A stretch of DNA of 64,000 nt from Microbacterium sp. zg-Y818 (GCF_030246905.1 NZ_CP126741.1:1302001-1366000), one strand, 5' to 3'. Counted from the stretch's first letter, positions 8,434-17,099 are shown. Notes: a model not told the origin generated them from the sequence alone. Translations and numbers: made by a program.

Positions 8434-9036
8434 TCAGAGCCAGCCGCGCTCCTCCGCGGCCAGCGTCGCCTGCTGGCGGGTCCCCACGGCGAGCTTCGTC
8501 AGCACCGCCGACACGTGGTTGCGCACGGTTCCGGGGGCCAGCGACAGCGTGCGGGCGATCTGCCCGGTCGTCTCCCCACGTCGCCCGGCCCGCAGCACGT
8601 CGAGCTCGCGCGCCGTGAGCGGGCAGCGCTCGTCGCTCAGCGCGTCCGCGGCGATCTCGGGGTCGACGTATCGTGCGCCGGCGGCAACACGCCGGATGAC
8701 GGCGGCCACTTCGTCCGCGCCGCGGGACTTCGGGAGAAAGCCGGCGACACCGGATGCCAGCGCGCGCCGCAGCACGCCCGGACGCGCATGACGTGTCACG
8801 ATGACGCAGCGCGTGGAAACGGTGCGACTGAGGCGTTCGGCGACCTCGACGCCGTCCAGGTGCGGCATCTCGAGGTCGAGCAGGCACACGTCCGGTTTCA
8901 GCCGCACTGCTTCGGCTAGGGCGTGGGCGCCGTCGGTGCACTCGGCGACGACGTCGATGTCGTCCTCCAGGCGCAGCAGCGCCGCCAACGCCGACCGGAT
9001 CATCCCCTCGTCGTCGGCGAGAAGCACCCGGATCAC
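8434..9036 (-). CDS. NarL/DesR-type response regulator
   Basis: A 200-residue response regulator. The receiver domain covers residues 1-120, with acidic LLADDE near the N-terminus, phospho-acceptor D54 in CLLDLEMPHLDG and the conserved K in FLPKSRG. A LuxR-type helix-turn-helix fills the C-terminus (LTARELDVLRAG, then APGTVRNHVSAVLTKL). It receives phosphate from the histidine kinase gene just upstream; start GTG 9036 overlaps the kinase stop by 4 nt (GTGA), indicating translational coupling. The frame stays open far upstream, but that part lies inside the kinase gene and is not receiver-like. Confidence 0.93.
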   Translation of the reverse strand: MIRVLLADDEGMIRSALAALLRLEDDIDVVAECTDGAHALAEAVRLKPDVCLLDLEMPHLDGVEVAERLSRTVSTRCVIVTRHARPGVLRRALASGVAGFLPKSRGADEVAAVIRRVAAGARYVDPEIAADALSDERCPLTARELDVLRAGRRGETTGQIARTLSLAPGTVRNHVSAVLTKLAVGTRQQATLAAEERGWL

Positions 9037-10220
9037 GACCGAACCCCGACCTGGGCGGGCACGGTCATGCTGACGGCGAACTCCCGCGGTGCGCGGCGCA
9101 CATCGAGCACTCCCCCGGCGTCCGCCGCCCGCCGCGCGAGACCCTCCAGACCCGCGCCGTCCTGCGTCCCCGGCACGTCTGCTCCCCTGTCGTTGGTGAT
9201 CTCGTACCGCCAGGACGACCCGGCCCGTGTCAGCGCGAGGCGCGCCCATCCGCCGCCGCCGTGCCGCAGGATGTTCGTCGTCGTCTCGCGGATGACCGGT
9301 CCGAGCACCGCTGCCGGCGCGAGGTCGGCATCGGGATCGATCGAGGCCTGCGCCGCGATCCCCGCCGCCTGGAGCAGATCCACGGCGTTGGCGAGCTCAT
9401 CGCGCAGCGGCACGGCGCGGAACCTCGTCGCGAGGTCCCGCGTTCCCTGACGGGCCTCGTCGACGCTCGTGCGCGCGGCCTGCAGGTGCTCGAGCGCTGC
9501 CTGCGGGTCGCGGGCCATCAGGCGTTCGGCGAGCTCGAGCTGCAGCGCGATCACCTGCAGGTGATGACCCTGCAGATCGTGGACGTCGGTGGCCACCCGC
9601 AGCCGCTCCTGGGTCGCCGCGAGCCTCGCCTCGGAGGCTCGCACACGGTCCAGCGTGATGAGCACGTCCCACCACCACAGTGACACCACCGTCATGCCCG
9701 GCAGCAAGACGAGGTAGAAGCCGACGAACCCCCAGTCCTCGAGGTCCCGCTGCATGTCGATGGCCCAGAGGCCCGCGAGCGCCACGCTGACCACCACTAC
9801 GACGCGCAGCCGCACTCCGGCCTGCCAGTTCAGGAACATGAGCGACTGGGCCAGCGGCAGGGCGGCGAAGGCCCACACGCCCGTCAGGGCGATGATGACC
9901 GCCCCGTACGCCGCGGCGATGAGCAGCGGCGCGAGCGCTCGGGGCCACGTCGCGAGCGGGCCGGTGTCGGTGCGGTCGCGGTAGTCCGTCAACAGCACCA
10001 CCGTCGACGCGCACCACAGCAGGCCGCCGCAGGCGACCGTGCCGACGGCGAGCGGGGTGGTCTGCCCCTCGGCGATCATCGAGATGCCCAGGGTGAGGAG
10101 CATCAGCTCGAAGAAGACGATCGCCGCGACGGTGTACCACCAGGTGGCTCTGATCCCCCTCGTCAGGCGCAGCTCACCGCGGGCGGCCGCATCGGTCGGG
10201 GGCGTGGCGGTGCGGGTCAC
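9033..10220 (-). CDS. DesK-type sensor histidine kinase
   Basis: A 395-residue membrane kinase. Residues about 25-190 hold five or six membrane helices forming the sensor part. The HisKA_3 dimerisation helix has the phospho-His H214 in ATDVHDLQGHHLQVIALQ, and the C-terminus is an HATPase with ETTTNILRHG (N box) and GAGLEGLARRA (G box). It phosphorylates the adjacent NarL-type regulator; the signal is unknown. GTG 10220 follows TACAGT by 6 nt, suggesting a leaderless mRNA. It is divergent from the small efflux-type gene at 10379, a candidate target. No ABC transporter, the usual DesKR neighbour, is nearby. Confidence 0.93.
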   Translation of the reverse strand: MTRTATPPTDAAARGELRLTRGIRATWWYTVAAIVFFELMLLTLGISMIAEGQTTPLAVGTVACGGLLWCASTVVLLTDYRDRTDTGPLATWPRALAPLLIAAAYGAVIIALTGVWAFAALPLAQSLMFLNWQAGVRLRVVVVVSVALAGLWAIDMQRDLEDWGFVGFYLVLLPGMTVVSLWWWDVLITLDRVRASEARLAATQERLRVATDVHDLQGHHLQVIALQLELAERLMARDPQAALEHLQAARTSVDEARQGTRDLATRFRAVPLRDELANAVDLLQAAGIAAQASIDPDADLAPAAVLGPVIRETTTNILRHGGGGWARLALTRAGSSWRYEITNDRGADVPGTQDGAGLEGLARRAADAGGVLDVRRAPREFAVSMTVPAQVGVRS

Positions 10221-10226
10221 CCGTCC

Positions 10227-10250
10227 ACTGTATGGGCATGACAGATGTCA
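10227..10250 (-). promoter_or_regulatory. Kinase/regulator promoter with overlapping TGACA-GA-TGTCA repeat
   Basis: On the minus strand TACAGT (10232-10227) lies 6 nt before the kinase GTG. The inverted repeat TGACA-N2-TGTCA at 10239-10250 falls between the -10 and -35 regions, and a further TGACAGA sits at 10283-10289. Possible autoregulatory site; inference only. Confidence 0.45.
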
Positions 10251-10378
10251 CGGATGCCGCGTGGGAACTGCCCGCGAACAGGTGACAGAACGGCACTTAC
10301 CGCGTCGACGCCGAGGCGGTGGACTGGTGTCATCGCCACCGTCACCCGGTCGGCCGGCCCACACCCAGGAGAACGACC

Positions 10379-10954
10379 ATGACCCTCATCGACCGCTTCC
10401 AGGACCTCGTCGCCCAGGTGCCGGACCTCGTGCAGCCTCTCATCCTCGCCCTGGCAGGCGCGGTGCCGTTCATCGAGGGTGAGGGCGCGGCCGCCATCGG
10501 CATCGTCGGCGGCATCCACCCCGTCGTCGCCGTCGCTGCCGGCGTCGTGGGCAACTTCCTCTGCGTCGCGGTGCTGGTGCTGCTGAGCTCCGGTGCGCGC
10601 ACGGCCGTCGTCACCCGGCGCCGCGAGAGCGTGCGGGCGCGCGAAGCGGTGGCGATCGGCGGTGGAGCGCCGGTGCAGGATCTCGCCTGCGAGACCCCGG
10701 ACGTCGAGACGACCGAGGGCCTCGGCGGCAACCCGACCCGCCGCGCGAAGTTCCTGCGCGCCCTGGACCGCTACGGGGTCCCCGGGGTCAGCCTGCTGGG
10801 CCCGCTGCTGCTGCCGACGCACTTCACCGCCACCATGCTCGCCGCGGTCGGTGTCGGCAAGGTGCGCATCCTCGCGTGGCAGGCCGTCGCGATCGTCGGC
10901 TGGTCGACGATCATCGCCCTGCTCGTCACCGGCGTCATCTCGGCGGTGAGCTGA
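10379..10954 (+). CDS. Small multidrug efflux-type membrane protein
   Basis: A 191-residue membrane protein resembling the Sm_multidrug_ex family. Predicted helices: LVQPLILALAGAVPFIEGEG (typical glycine/glutamate-rich start), VAVAAGVVGNFLCVAVLVLL, then after a soluble loop YGVPGVSLLGPLLLPTHFTA and QAVAIVGWSTIIALLVTGV. The family is linked by annotation to small-molecule export, but direct evidence is thin, so the transport role is tentative. AGGAG lies about 6 nt upstream of the ATG. Divergent from the two-component genes, which may control it; convergent with the PemK-like gene (11 nt between stops). Confidence 0.8.
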   Translation: MTLIDRFQDLVAQVPDLVQPLILALAGAVPFIEGEGAAAIGIVGGIHPVVAVAAGVVGNFLCVAVLVLLSSGARTAVVTRRRESVRAREAVAIGGGAPVQDLACETPDVETTEGLGGNPTRRAKFLRALDRYGVPGVSLLGPLLLPTHFTATMLAAVGVGKVRILAWQAVAIVGWSTIIALLVTGVISAVS

Positions 10955-10965
10955 CCCGGGAAGGC

Positions 10966-11481
10966 TCAGGCCGGCATCCGCCAGCCATACCGTCGGCTGA
11001 GCTCAGCGGCCACGCGCGTGAAGGCAGGGCGGTCCAGCGCCGCACCTTCGCGCCGCAGGCCGGCGTCGTGCACGCTGTAGAGCTGGTCCAGATCGGCCCA
11101 CGACGGGCGACGCCGGCTGTCCCACTCCCCCGTCCCGATCGGCATCAGGTTGCCGTCGCCCTCTCGATGGCTGCTGGTCAGCTTGAGCGCATACACCCGG
11201 TCGACGCTCTGGCGCCCGATGACGAGAACGGGACGGTCCTTGCCGCGGCCGTCCCGTTCGGCATAGGGCACCCAGGTCCAGACGACCTCGCCGCCGTCGG
11301 GACGGCCGTCGCGGTCGGGCGAGTACGCGAGGCGCAGGGCGCCTGCCGCGGGCGGGGTGATCTCCACCGTCGCCGTCGATCCGCCGCGTCCCTGGGGGTC
11401 GGAGGGGCGCACGGGCGGTGCCGCGGTCTTGGGCCGACGGAACAGCGACAGCAGACGCCTGAGCGGAGAGCGGGTAGCCAC
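10966..11481 (-). CDS. PemK/MazF-like protein without a visible antitoxin
   Basis: A 171-residue protein whose central part matches the PemK/MazF fold: GEVVWTWVPYAERDGRGKDR followed by PVLVIGRQ, then YALKLTSSHR. MazF-type toxins are mRNA interferases. The Arg-rich N-terminal tail (about 60 residues) is not part of the core. No small antitoxin frame sits directly upstream or downstream: the upstream neighbour is amt, separated by a terminator. It may be a domesticated, non-toxic relative, as often found in actinobacterial chromosomes; activity is inference. Confidence 0.75.
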   Translation of the reverse strand: MATRSPLRRLLSLFRRPKTAAPPVRPSDPQGRGGSTATVEITPPAAGALRLAYSPDRDGRPDGGEVVWTWVPYAERDGRGKDRPVLVIGRQSVDRVYALKLTSSHREGDGNLMPIGTGEWDSRRRPSWADLDQLYSVHDAGLRREGAALDRPAFTRVAAELSRRYGWRMPA

Positions 11482-11507
11482 CGCGCCACCCTATCCCCGG
11501 GCGCGCA

Positions 11508-11543
11508 GAAGGGGCGCCGCGGTGGATGCCGCGACGCCCCTTC
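11508..11543 (-). terminator. Terminator hairpin after amt
   Basis: Long inverted repeat GAAGGGGCG-C-CGCGG against CCGCG-A-CGCCCCTTC with a 6-nt loop. It separates amt from the downstream PemK-like gene. No long U run, as is common for actinobacterial terminators. Confidence 0.7.
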
Positions 11544-11557
11544 GTGCCGTCCCCAGG

Positions 11558-12784
11558 TCAGTCGACGAGGGCGTAGCCCTCTTCGCCGTGCACGACCGTG
11601 TCGACACCGGCGATCTCGTCCTCGTTCTTGATGCGGAATCCGAGGGTCTTCTGAATCGCGAAGCCGAGGATGCCGGCGACGACGAAGGAGTAGACCATGA
11701 CACCCAGCGCCGCGATCACCTGGATGATCAGCTGCTCTGCGTTGCCGCCGACGAACAGGCCGGTCTCGGTGGCGAAGAAGCCGAGGTAGATCGTGCCGAT
11801 GAGGCCACCGACGAGGTGGATGCCGACGACGTCGAGCGAGTCGTCGAAGCCGAGCTTCCACTTGAGCTCGATCGCCAAGGCGCAGGCGGCACCGGAGATG
11901 ACGCCGAGCAGCAGAGCCCAGCCGGGAGTGAGGTTGGCGCAGGCCGGGGTGATGGCGACCAGACCCGCGACGGCACCGGAGGCGGCGCCGATCGAGGTGG
12001 CCTTGCCGTCCTTGAGCTTCTCGACGATCACCCAGCCGAGCACGGCTGCGGCGGTGGCGCCGAGCGTGTTGAGGCCGATGAGACCGACACCGCCCATGTC
12101 CTCAGAGAGCCACTCCGCGCCGGCGTTGAAGCCGAACCAGCCGAACCACAGGATGGCCGCGCCGAGCATCACCAGCGGCACGTTGTGCGGCTTGTGGATG
12201 CCCTTCTGGAATCCGATGCGCTTGCCGAGCACCAGGGCGAGGGCGAGGGCCGCCGCACCGGCGTTGATGTGCACCGCGGTGCCACCGGCGTAGTCGATGA
12301 CCTCCGTGCCGAAGCCCATGCTCGAGCCGAGGTTGAAGATCCAGCCGCCGCCCCAGACCCATGCGGCCACCGGGAAGTAGACGATGGTCGCGAACAGCCC
12401 GGCGAACAGCATCCACGAGCCGAACTTCGCGCGGTCGGCGATGGCACCGGAGATGAGCGCGACGGTGATGATGGCGAAGGTAGCCCCGAACGCGACGCCG
12501 ATGAGCGAGGTGTTCGCGTCCTCACCGGTGGCGAGCCCGCTGAGGGCGAAGTCGCTGAACGGGTTGCCCGCGAACTCCCACGGGCTGCCGACTGCGCTCA
12601 TGTTGTAGCCGTAGAGAATCCACAGCACGCTGATGAGTCCGAGCGCTCCGAAGCTCATCATCATCATGCTGACGACGCTCTTGGCCTTGACCAGACCGCC
12701 GTAGAAGAAGGCGACACCGGGCGTCATGAATAGCACGAGCGCGGTGGCCATGATCCCCCAGGCGATGTTGCCGGGTGCGTCCAT
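11558..12784 (-). CDS. amt: Ammonium transporter Amt
   Basis: A 408-residue Amt/Rh channel with about eleven membrane helices. Conserved segments: FMTPGVAFFYGGLVKAKSVV, the pore region DYAGGTAVHINAGAAALALA with the first pore His, and VVGIHLVGGLIGTIYLGFFA with the second. It admits ammonium under nitrogen limitation. The ATG at 12784 is chosen because the mature N-terminus (DAPGNIAWG) follows and GAGG lies 8 nt upstream; the open frame continues 23 codons further but looks unrelated. A GlnR-type site lies 113 nt upstream. No glnK or glnD follows, so this is an orphan amt. Confidence 0.96.
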   Translation of the reverse strand: MDAPGNIAWGIMATALVLFMTPGVAFFYGGLVKAKSVVSMMMMSFGALGLISVLWILYGYNMSAVGSPWEFAGNPFSDFALSGLATGEDANTSLIGVAFGATFAIITVALISGAIADRAKFGSWMLFAGLFATIVYFPVAAWVWGGGWIFNLGSSMGFGTEVIDYAGGTAVHINAGAAALALALVLGKRIGFQKGIHKPHNVPLVMLGAAILWFGWFGFNAGAEWLSEDMGGVGLIGLNTLGATAAAVLGWVIVEKLKDGKATSIGAASGAVAGLVAITPACANLTPGWALLLGVISGAACALAIELKWKLGFDDSLDVVGIHLVGGLIGTIYLGFFATETGLFVGGNAEQLIIQVIAALGVMVYSFVVAGILGFAIQKTLGFRIKNEDEIAGVDTVVHGEEGYALVD

Positions 12785-12896
12785 AGGTGGTACCTCACAT
12801 TGATCGGTGACAGGGGTCACGTCGCGGTGAGTACGGGTTTCCGCGGCGTGCACGCCCAGTCTCGCGAGGCGCCGTTTCTGCCAGCGTGCAGGTCGT

Positions 12897-12912
12897 GTTT
12901 CGCGTTGGTTAC
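12897..12912 (-). promoter_or_regulatory. GlnR-type box upstream of amt
   Basis: Minus strand reads GTAAC-CAACGC-GAAAC, an exact match to the GlnR pair consensus gTnAC-n6-GaAAC. A second, imperfect pair (TGCAC, then GAAAC at 12878-12874, spacing 7) lies on the amt side. Confidence 0.65.
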
Positions 12913-12972
12913 GCGGTGGCGCGCACGGTAAACATCACGTTTCGCGCCGCCGTGAGGGCCCTCCCGAATCGC

Positions 12973-14001
12973 TCAGGAGTGAGTGAGTGCCACGAGGCGC
13001 GAGATCGCCCGGAGGTATTTCTTGCGGTAGCCGCCGGCCAGCATCTCGTCGCCGAAGACCTGGTCCAGCGCCACGCCGGTGGCCCGGATCGGCAGTTCGG
13101 CGTCGTACGCCCTGTCGACGAAGGCCACGAACCGCAGGGCGGCGGACTGGTCCTCGAGACGGGTGACGTCGCGAAGCCCCACCGCATGCAGTCCCTCGAT
13201 GAGGCGGATGTAGCGCGATGGGTGAACCGTGGCCAGATGTGCGATGACGGCGGAGAACTCGTCGTCCGACACGGTACCCGAAGCGGCGGCATCCTCCAGC
13301 GCACGCTGGTACTGCGCCTCATCGAGCACCACGGCGTGGCCGTCTACAGAGCGCTGACGGTAGTCGGTGCCGTCGATGCGCAGTGTCTGGAAGCTCTCGG
13401 ACATGGCGTGGATCTCGCGCAGGAAGTCCTGGGCGGCGAAGCGACCCTCGCCCAGGGCGTTGGGCGGAGTGTTCGACGTGGCCGCCAGACGGGTACCCGA
13501 GGCCACGAGCTCACCCAGCAGGCGCGTCATCACCATCGTGTCGCCCGGGTCGTCGAGCTCGAACTCGTCGATGCACAGCAGGTCCGCGCCGCGGAACAGC
13601 TCGACGGTCTTCTGGTAGCCGAGCGCCCCGACCAGCGCCGTGTACTCGATGAACGAGCCGAAGTACTTTCGCCGCGCGGGCAGCGCGTGGTAGATCGCGG
13701 CCAGCAGGTGGGTCTTGCCGACGCCGAACCCGCCGTCGAGGTACATGCCCGGTTTGAGCTCGGGCGCCTTCTTGGCGCGGCGGAAGAAACCGCCGCGCGC
13801 CGCCGGGGCTCCACCGTCCGCGAACGCGGAGAGGAGCTCCTTCGCCTGCTGCTGTGACGGATAGGTGTCATCCGCACGGTATGTGTCGAACGTCGCGTCG
13901 TCGAACTGCGGCGGGGGTACCAGGGATGCGACCATCTCGTCGCCGGTGACCCGGGGCTGGCGCTCGCTCAGATGCACGATGCCCGTGCCGGTGGTGGTCA
14001 T
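12973..14001 (-). CDS. zapE: Cell division protein ZapE (AFG1-like ATPase)
   Basis: A 342-residue P-loop ATPase of the AFG1/ZapE family. The Walker A motif is GFGVGKTH (91-98) and Walker B is LLCIDEFELDD (D145, E146); SNTPPNAL is the sensor-1-like Asn segment and FRGADLLC the lead-in. ZapE in E. coli acts on the FtsZ ring; in actinobacteria it is known mainly by homology. No Shine-Dalgarno is present, but TAGGAT lies 8 nt before the ATG. It lies 40 nt downstream of the alpha/beta hydrolase gene on the same strand. Confidence 0.9.
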   Translation of the reverse strand: MTTTGTGIVHLSERQPRVTGDEMVASLVPPPQFDDATFDTYRADDTYPSQQQAKELLSAFADGGAPAARGGFFRRAKKAPELKPGMYLDGGFGVGKTHLLAAIYHALPARRKYFGSFIEYTALVGALGYQKTVELFRGADLLCIDEFELDDPGDTMVMTRLLGELVASGTRLAATSNTPPNALGEGRFAAQDFLREIHAMSESFQTLRIDGTDYRQRSVDGHAVVLDEAQYQRALEDAAASGTVSDDEFSAVIAHLATVHPSRYIRLIEGLHAVGLRDVTRLEDQSAALRFVAFVDRAYDAELPIRATGVALDQVFGDEMLAGGYRKKYLRAISRLVALTHS

Positions 14002-14009
14002 GTGAGTCG

Positions 14010-14015
14010 ATCCTA
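14010..14015 (-). promoter_or_regulatory. -10 element (TAGGAT) for zapE
   Basis: TAGGAT on the minus strand ends 8 nt before the zapE ATG and there is no ribosome site, consistent with a leaderless transcript. Confidence 0.5.
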
Positions 14016-14041
14016 GTCGTGGCACGACGGGCGGGGCCCGC

Positions 14042-15265
14042 TCACGCCTCGGAGGCGGAGTCCGCGAAGGCGAGCCGGTGTGCACGCAGCCAGCCGGTGA
14101 TGCGGCTGCTCCACCTCTGCTCGTCGTAGTTCCACAGCTTGGTGTGGCGGGCGACGTCGAAGACTTCGAGCTCGACGAGGTCGGGCCGCGCGACGACCAG
14201 GTCGTGGGAGGCGTCGGAGGGCACGAACCCGTCGTCGTCGCTGTGGAGGATGAGGGTCGGATGCCGCAGTTCCCCCGCCCGCGCGACGACGTCAAGTCGG
14301 TCGAACGGGATCGGCGCCCCGGCACCGGTGACGGGCGTAGCCCATCCGGCGCCCAGCGCGGTGATCGCCAGCTTCGTGACGACTCTGGGAACCTTCAGCA
14401 GATCTGCCTGGTAGGCGAGCACGATGCGCCAGTCGATCACCGGCGAGTCCAGCACGATGCCGGCGATGAGATCGCGGTGCGGCGAGTTCAGCTCGACCTG
14501 CAGCGCGATCGCGCCCCCCATCGACCATCCCATGAGCACGACGCGCTTCGCCCCGTGGCGCCGCGCGAACTCGAGGGCGGCTTCGATGTCGCGCCATTCC
14601 GTCGCGCCGAGGGCGTAGGTGCCCGACCTGCTGCGGGGGCCGTCGCCGTCGTTGCGGTACGACACCAGCAGCGAGGTGATGCCGGCGGCATGGAACACCG
14701 GGACCGCGCGCAGGCACTCGGCGCGCGTCGTGCCGCGCCCGTGCACCTGGATCACCCAGGTGTCGGTGGCCGCTTCAGCCGGAAAGAGCCACGCCGGGCA
14801 CGGGCCGACCGGTCCGCCGATCAGCTCCGTCGTGTAGGGCAGGTGCAGCTGACCGGGGTCGCTGTAGTACCAGCCGCTGAAGGCGGCGTCGGGTGCGAGT
14901 GTCGCGTCCGCGGGAACATGGGTGAGGAGCTTGCGGGTGACGGTGGCCCGGTCCTCCGAGAGCACCGAACCCAATTTGACGTACGAGGCCGTTCCGGTGG
15001 TGAAGAGGCCGTAGCGCCCCGGAAGCTCGGTGTCGGGCGTGCGCGAGAGGGTGATGGTCTGCGCGGCGGGGTCGACCTGCACGATGGTCGTGTCGGGGGT
15101 GCGCCCGGCCGGCGTGACCACACGACGTGCCATGCTGACGGACAGAAGCCCCATCCATCCGAGCACGCCGCCAAGGGCGGTGCCGAGGGTGACGAGGACG
15201 GCGCCGACGAGGGTTCGCGACGAGAGCGAGGCGCCGGGCGTGACGGCGCGCCTGGAAGCCATCAT
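14042..15265 (-). CDS. Membrane-anchored alpha/beta hydrolase
   Basis: A 407-residue protein with one N-terminal membrane segment (residues about 18-42) followed by an alpha/beta-hydrolase domain. The oxyanion region is VIQVHGRGTTR, the nucleophile elbow is GWSMGG with Ser248, and likely acid and base lie in HSDDDGFVP and DVARHTKLW. Esterase or peptidase-like activity is expected, but the substrate is not identifiable. The catalytic domain probably faces the outside. Gene order is hydrolase then zapE; divergent from DUF3000 by 25 nt, so both starts share a very short control region. Confidence 0.87.
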   Translation of the reverse strand: MMASRRAVTPGASLSSRTLVGAVLVTLGTALGGVLGWMGLLSVSMARRVVTPAGRTPDTTIVQVDPAAQTITLSRTPDTELPGRYGLFTTGTASYVKLGSVLSEDRATVTRKLLTHVPADATLAPDAAFSGWYYSDPGQLHLPYTTELIGGPVGPCPAWLFPAEAATDTWVIQVHGRGTTRAECLRAVPVFHAAGITSLLVSYRNDGDGPRSRSGTYALGATEWRDIEAALEFARRHGAKRVVLMGWSMGGAIALQVELNSPHRDLIAGIVLDSPVIDWRIVLAYQADLLKVPRVVTKLAITALGAGWATPVTGAGAPIPFDRLDVVARAGELRHPTLILHSDDDGFVPSDASHDLVVARPDLVELEVFDVARHTKLWNYDEQRWSSRITGWLRAHRLAFADSASEA

Positions 15266-15278
15266 TGTGCGCTCACTC

Positions 15279-15284
15279 TAGTCT
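15279..15284 (+). promoter_or_regulatory. -10 element (TAGTCT) for the DUF3000 gene
   Basis: TAGTCT ends 6 nt before the GTG at 15291; no Shine-Dalgarno is visible. Leaderless transcription is likely. Confidence 0.55.
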
Positions 15285-15290
15285 GTCGAC

Positions 15291-15881
15291 GTGGATGATC
15301 CGCGCCCTCCTGCGGAGCCCCAGACGTTCGCCGAAGCGGCGGACCGAATGCGCTCCCTCGCCTTCCGCTCCGACTACGTCGTGCGTGAGATCCCCGCGCC
15401 CAGCGGGCTCGCCCCCGACGCCCTTGCGCTCGCCGGCGATGTGCGGCCCGAGGAGCACGGCGTGGACTCGCCGTACGGCACGGGACGGTTCGTCCTGCTG
15501 CACGATCCGACCGGTGACGACGCCTGGGGTGGATCGTGGCGCATCGTCTGCTTCGCGCAGGCGCCGCTCGAGACCGAGATCGGCACCGATCCCCTGCTCG
15601 CCGACGTCGCCTGGTCATGGCTGGTCGACGCACTGGATTCCCGCGGAGCCCGGTATCACTCCGAATCCGGCACGGCGACGAAGACGTTGTCAAAGGGGTT
15701 CGGCTCGCTCGCCGACGAGGGCGACGGTGCGCAGATCGAGCTGCGCGCGTCGTGGTCTCCGACCAGCGACATCGCGCACCACGTACGGGCGTGGGCAGAA
15801 TTGGTATGCATGTTGGCGGGTCTGCCGCCAGGGTCGGAGGAGATAGCTGTGTTCGGACCGCGTCGGAGCCCCCGTGGTTGA
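15291..15881 (+). CDS. DUF3000 family protein
   Basis: A 196-residue actinobacterial conserved protein. The order DUF3000 then HRDC-type RNase D is widespread in the phylum, which supports the family call. Visible features are FAEAADRMRSLAFRSDYVVR near the start, a central ARYHSESGTATKTLSKGFGS and an ELRASWSP strand. No catalytic motif is recognised and its role is unknown. GTG 15291 is taken as start (leaderless pattern). Its last 8 nt overlap the start of rnd, so the two are almost certainly cotranscribed and coupled. Confidence 0.85.
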   Translation: MDDPRPPAEPQTFAEAADRMRSLAFRSDYVVREIPAPSGLAPDALALAGDVRPEEHGVDSPYGTGRFVLLHDPTGDDAWGGSWRIVCFAQAPLETEIGTDPLLADVAWSWLVDALDSRGARYHSESGTATKTLSKGFGSLADEGDGAQIELRASWSPTSDIAHHVRAWAELVCMLAGLPPGSEEIAVFGPRRSPRG

Positions 15882-17070
15882 GTACCGCGTGATCGAGGAT
15901 GCCGAGGGGCTCGAGGCGGCCTGTCAGGCTCTGGCCGCCGGGCACGGCCCCGTCGCCGTCGACGTGGAGCGGGCCAGCGGCTTCCGCTACTCCCAGCGTG
16001 CCTACCTCGTGCAGGTCTTCCGGCGCGACGCCGGCGTCTACCTGTTCGACCCGCCCGCCATCGGCGACATGACCCCGTTGCAAGCGGCCATCGGCGGCGA
16101 GGAGTGGGTGCTGCACGCGGCGAGCCAAGACCTCCCGTCGCTGCGCGAGATCGGCCTCGAGCCGCCCTCGATCTTCGACACCGAGCTGGCGGCCCGGCTG
16201 CTCGGGCATGATCGCGTGGGCCTCGGAGCCGTCGTCGAAGACACCCTCGGCATCACGCTCGACAAAGCCCACTCGGCCGCGGACTGGTCCACTCGCCCGC
16301 TGCCGCAGGCGTGGCTGGAGTATGCCGCCCTCGACGTGCTGCTGCTGGTCGACGTGCGCGATGTGCTCGCAGAAGAGCTGGCCGAGCAGGGCAAGACGGA
16401 GCTGGCCGCCGAGGAGTTCCAGGCGGTGCTCGAGCGCGCTCCCAAGCCACCCCGTGAGGAGCCTTGGCGCCGTCTGAGCGGACTGCACACGGTGCGTGGC
16501 CGCCGAGGCCTCGCCGTGGCGCGGGCGCTGTGGACGGCGCGCGAGGAGTACGCGCGTGAACAGGACGTCTCACCGGGCAGGCTGGTGCCCGATCGGGCGC
16601 TGGTCGCCGCGGTGCGGGCGGACCCTGCGAGCAAGCAGGAGCTGTCGAAGGTCAAGGAGTTCACCGGACGCGCGAGCCGCTCGCAGCTGGACCGCTGGTG
16701 GGCGGCGATCGAAGCCGGTCGCGCCGACGAGTCCCTGCCGCCCGAGCGCGGGTCGGGCGACAGCCTGCCGCCGCCGCGCGCGTGGGCGGACCGCAACCCT
16801 GCGGCCGACGCCCGGCTCAAGGCCGCGCGGCCGGACGTCGAGAAGATCGCCGAGGAACTCGGGATGCCGACGGAGAACCTCCTCACCCCCGACACCCTGC
16901 GCCGTCTCGCCTGGACGCCGCCGGAGCCGATCGACGTGGCATCCGTCTCTGCCGCCCTCGCGGCGCAGGGAGCGCGGCCCTGGCAGATTGAACGAACTGC
17001 ACAGGCGATCACCGACGCGTTTGTGCGTTCCGTGCAAACGGTGTCGGACGCGCCGGAAACCGCTTCGTAG
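15874..17070 (+). CDS. rnd: Ribonuclease D-like 3'-5' exonuclease with HRDC domain
   Basis: A 398-residue DEDD-family exonuclease. Exo I is VAVDVERASGFRY (Asp and Glu), Exo II lies in LHAASQDLPSL, Exo III is LEYAALDVLLLVDV (Tyr and Asp). An HRDC domain follows at about residues 215-290 (RGRRGLAVARALWTAREEYA), and the C-terminus is a second helical region. RNase D trims tRNA and other structured RNA 3' ends. GTG 15874 is used; it overlaps DUF3000 by 8 nt. A hairpin with a T run follows 30 nt after the stop. Confidence 0.92.
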   Translation: MVEYRVIEDAEGLEAACQALAAGHGPVAVDVERASGFRYSQRAYLVQVFRRDAGVYLFDPPAIGDMTPLQAAIGGEEWVLHAASQDLPSLREIGLEPPSIFDTELAARLLGHDRVGLGAVVEDTLGITLDKAHSAADWSTRPLPQAWLEYAALDVLLLVDVRDVLAEELAEQGKTELAAEEFQAVLERAPKPPREEPWRRLSGLHTVRGRRGLAVARALWTAREEYAREQDVSPGRLVPDRALVAAVRADPASKQELSKVKEFTGRASRSQLDRWWAAIEAGRADESLPPERGSGDSLPPPRAWADRNPAADARLKAARPDVEKIAEELGMPTENLLTPDTLRRLAWTPPEPIDVASVSAALAAQGARPWQIERTAQAITDAFVRSVQTVSDAPETAS

Positions 17071-17099
17071 GTTCAGCCCAACCGATTCTCGCCGCCTCA

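Noticed and set aside
10966..11481. A toxin-antitoxin system
   Set aside because: Only the PemK/MazF-like protein is present; no antitoxin-like frame adjoins it.
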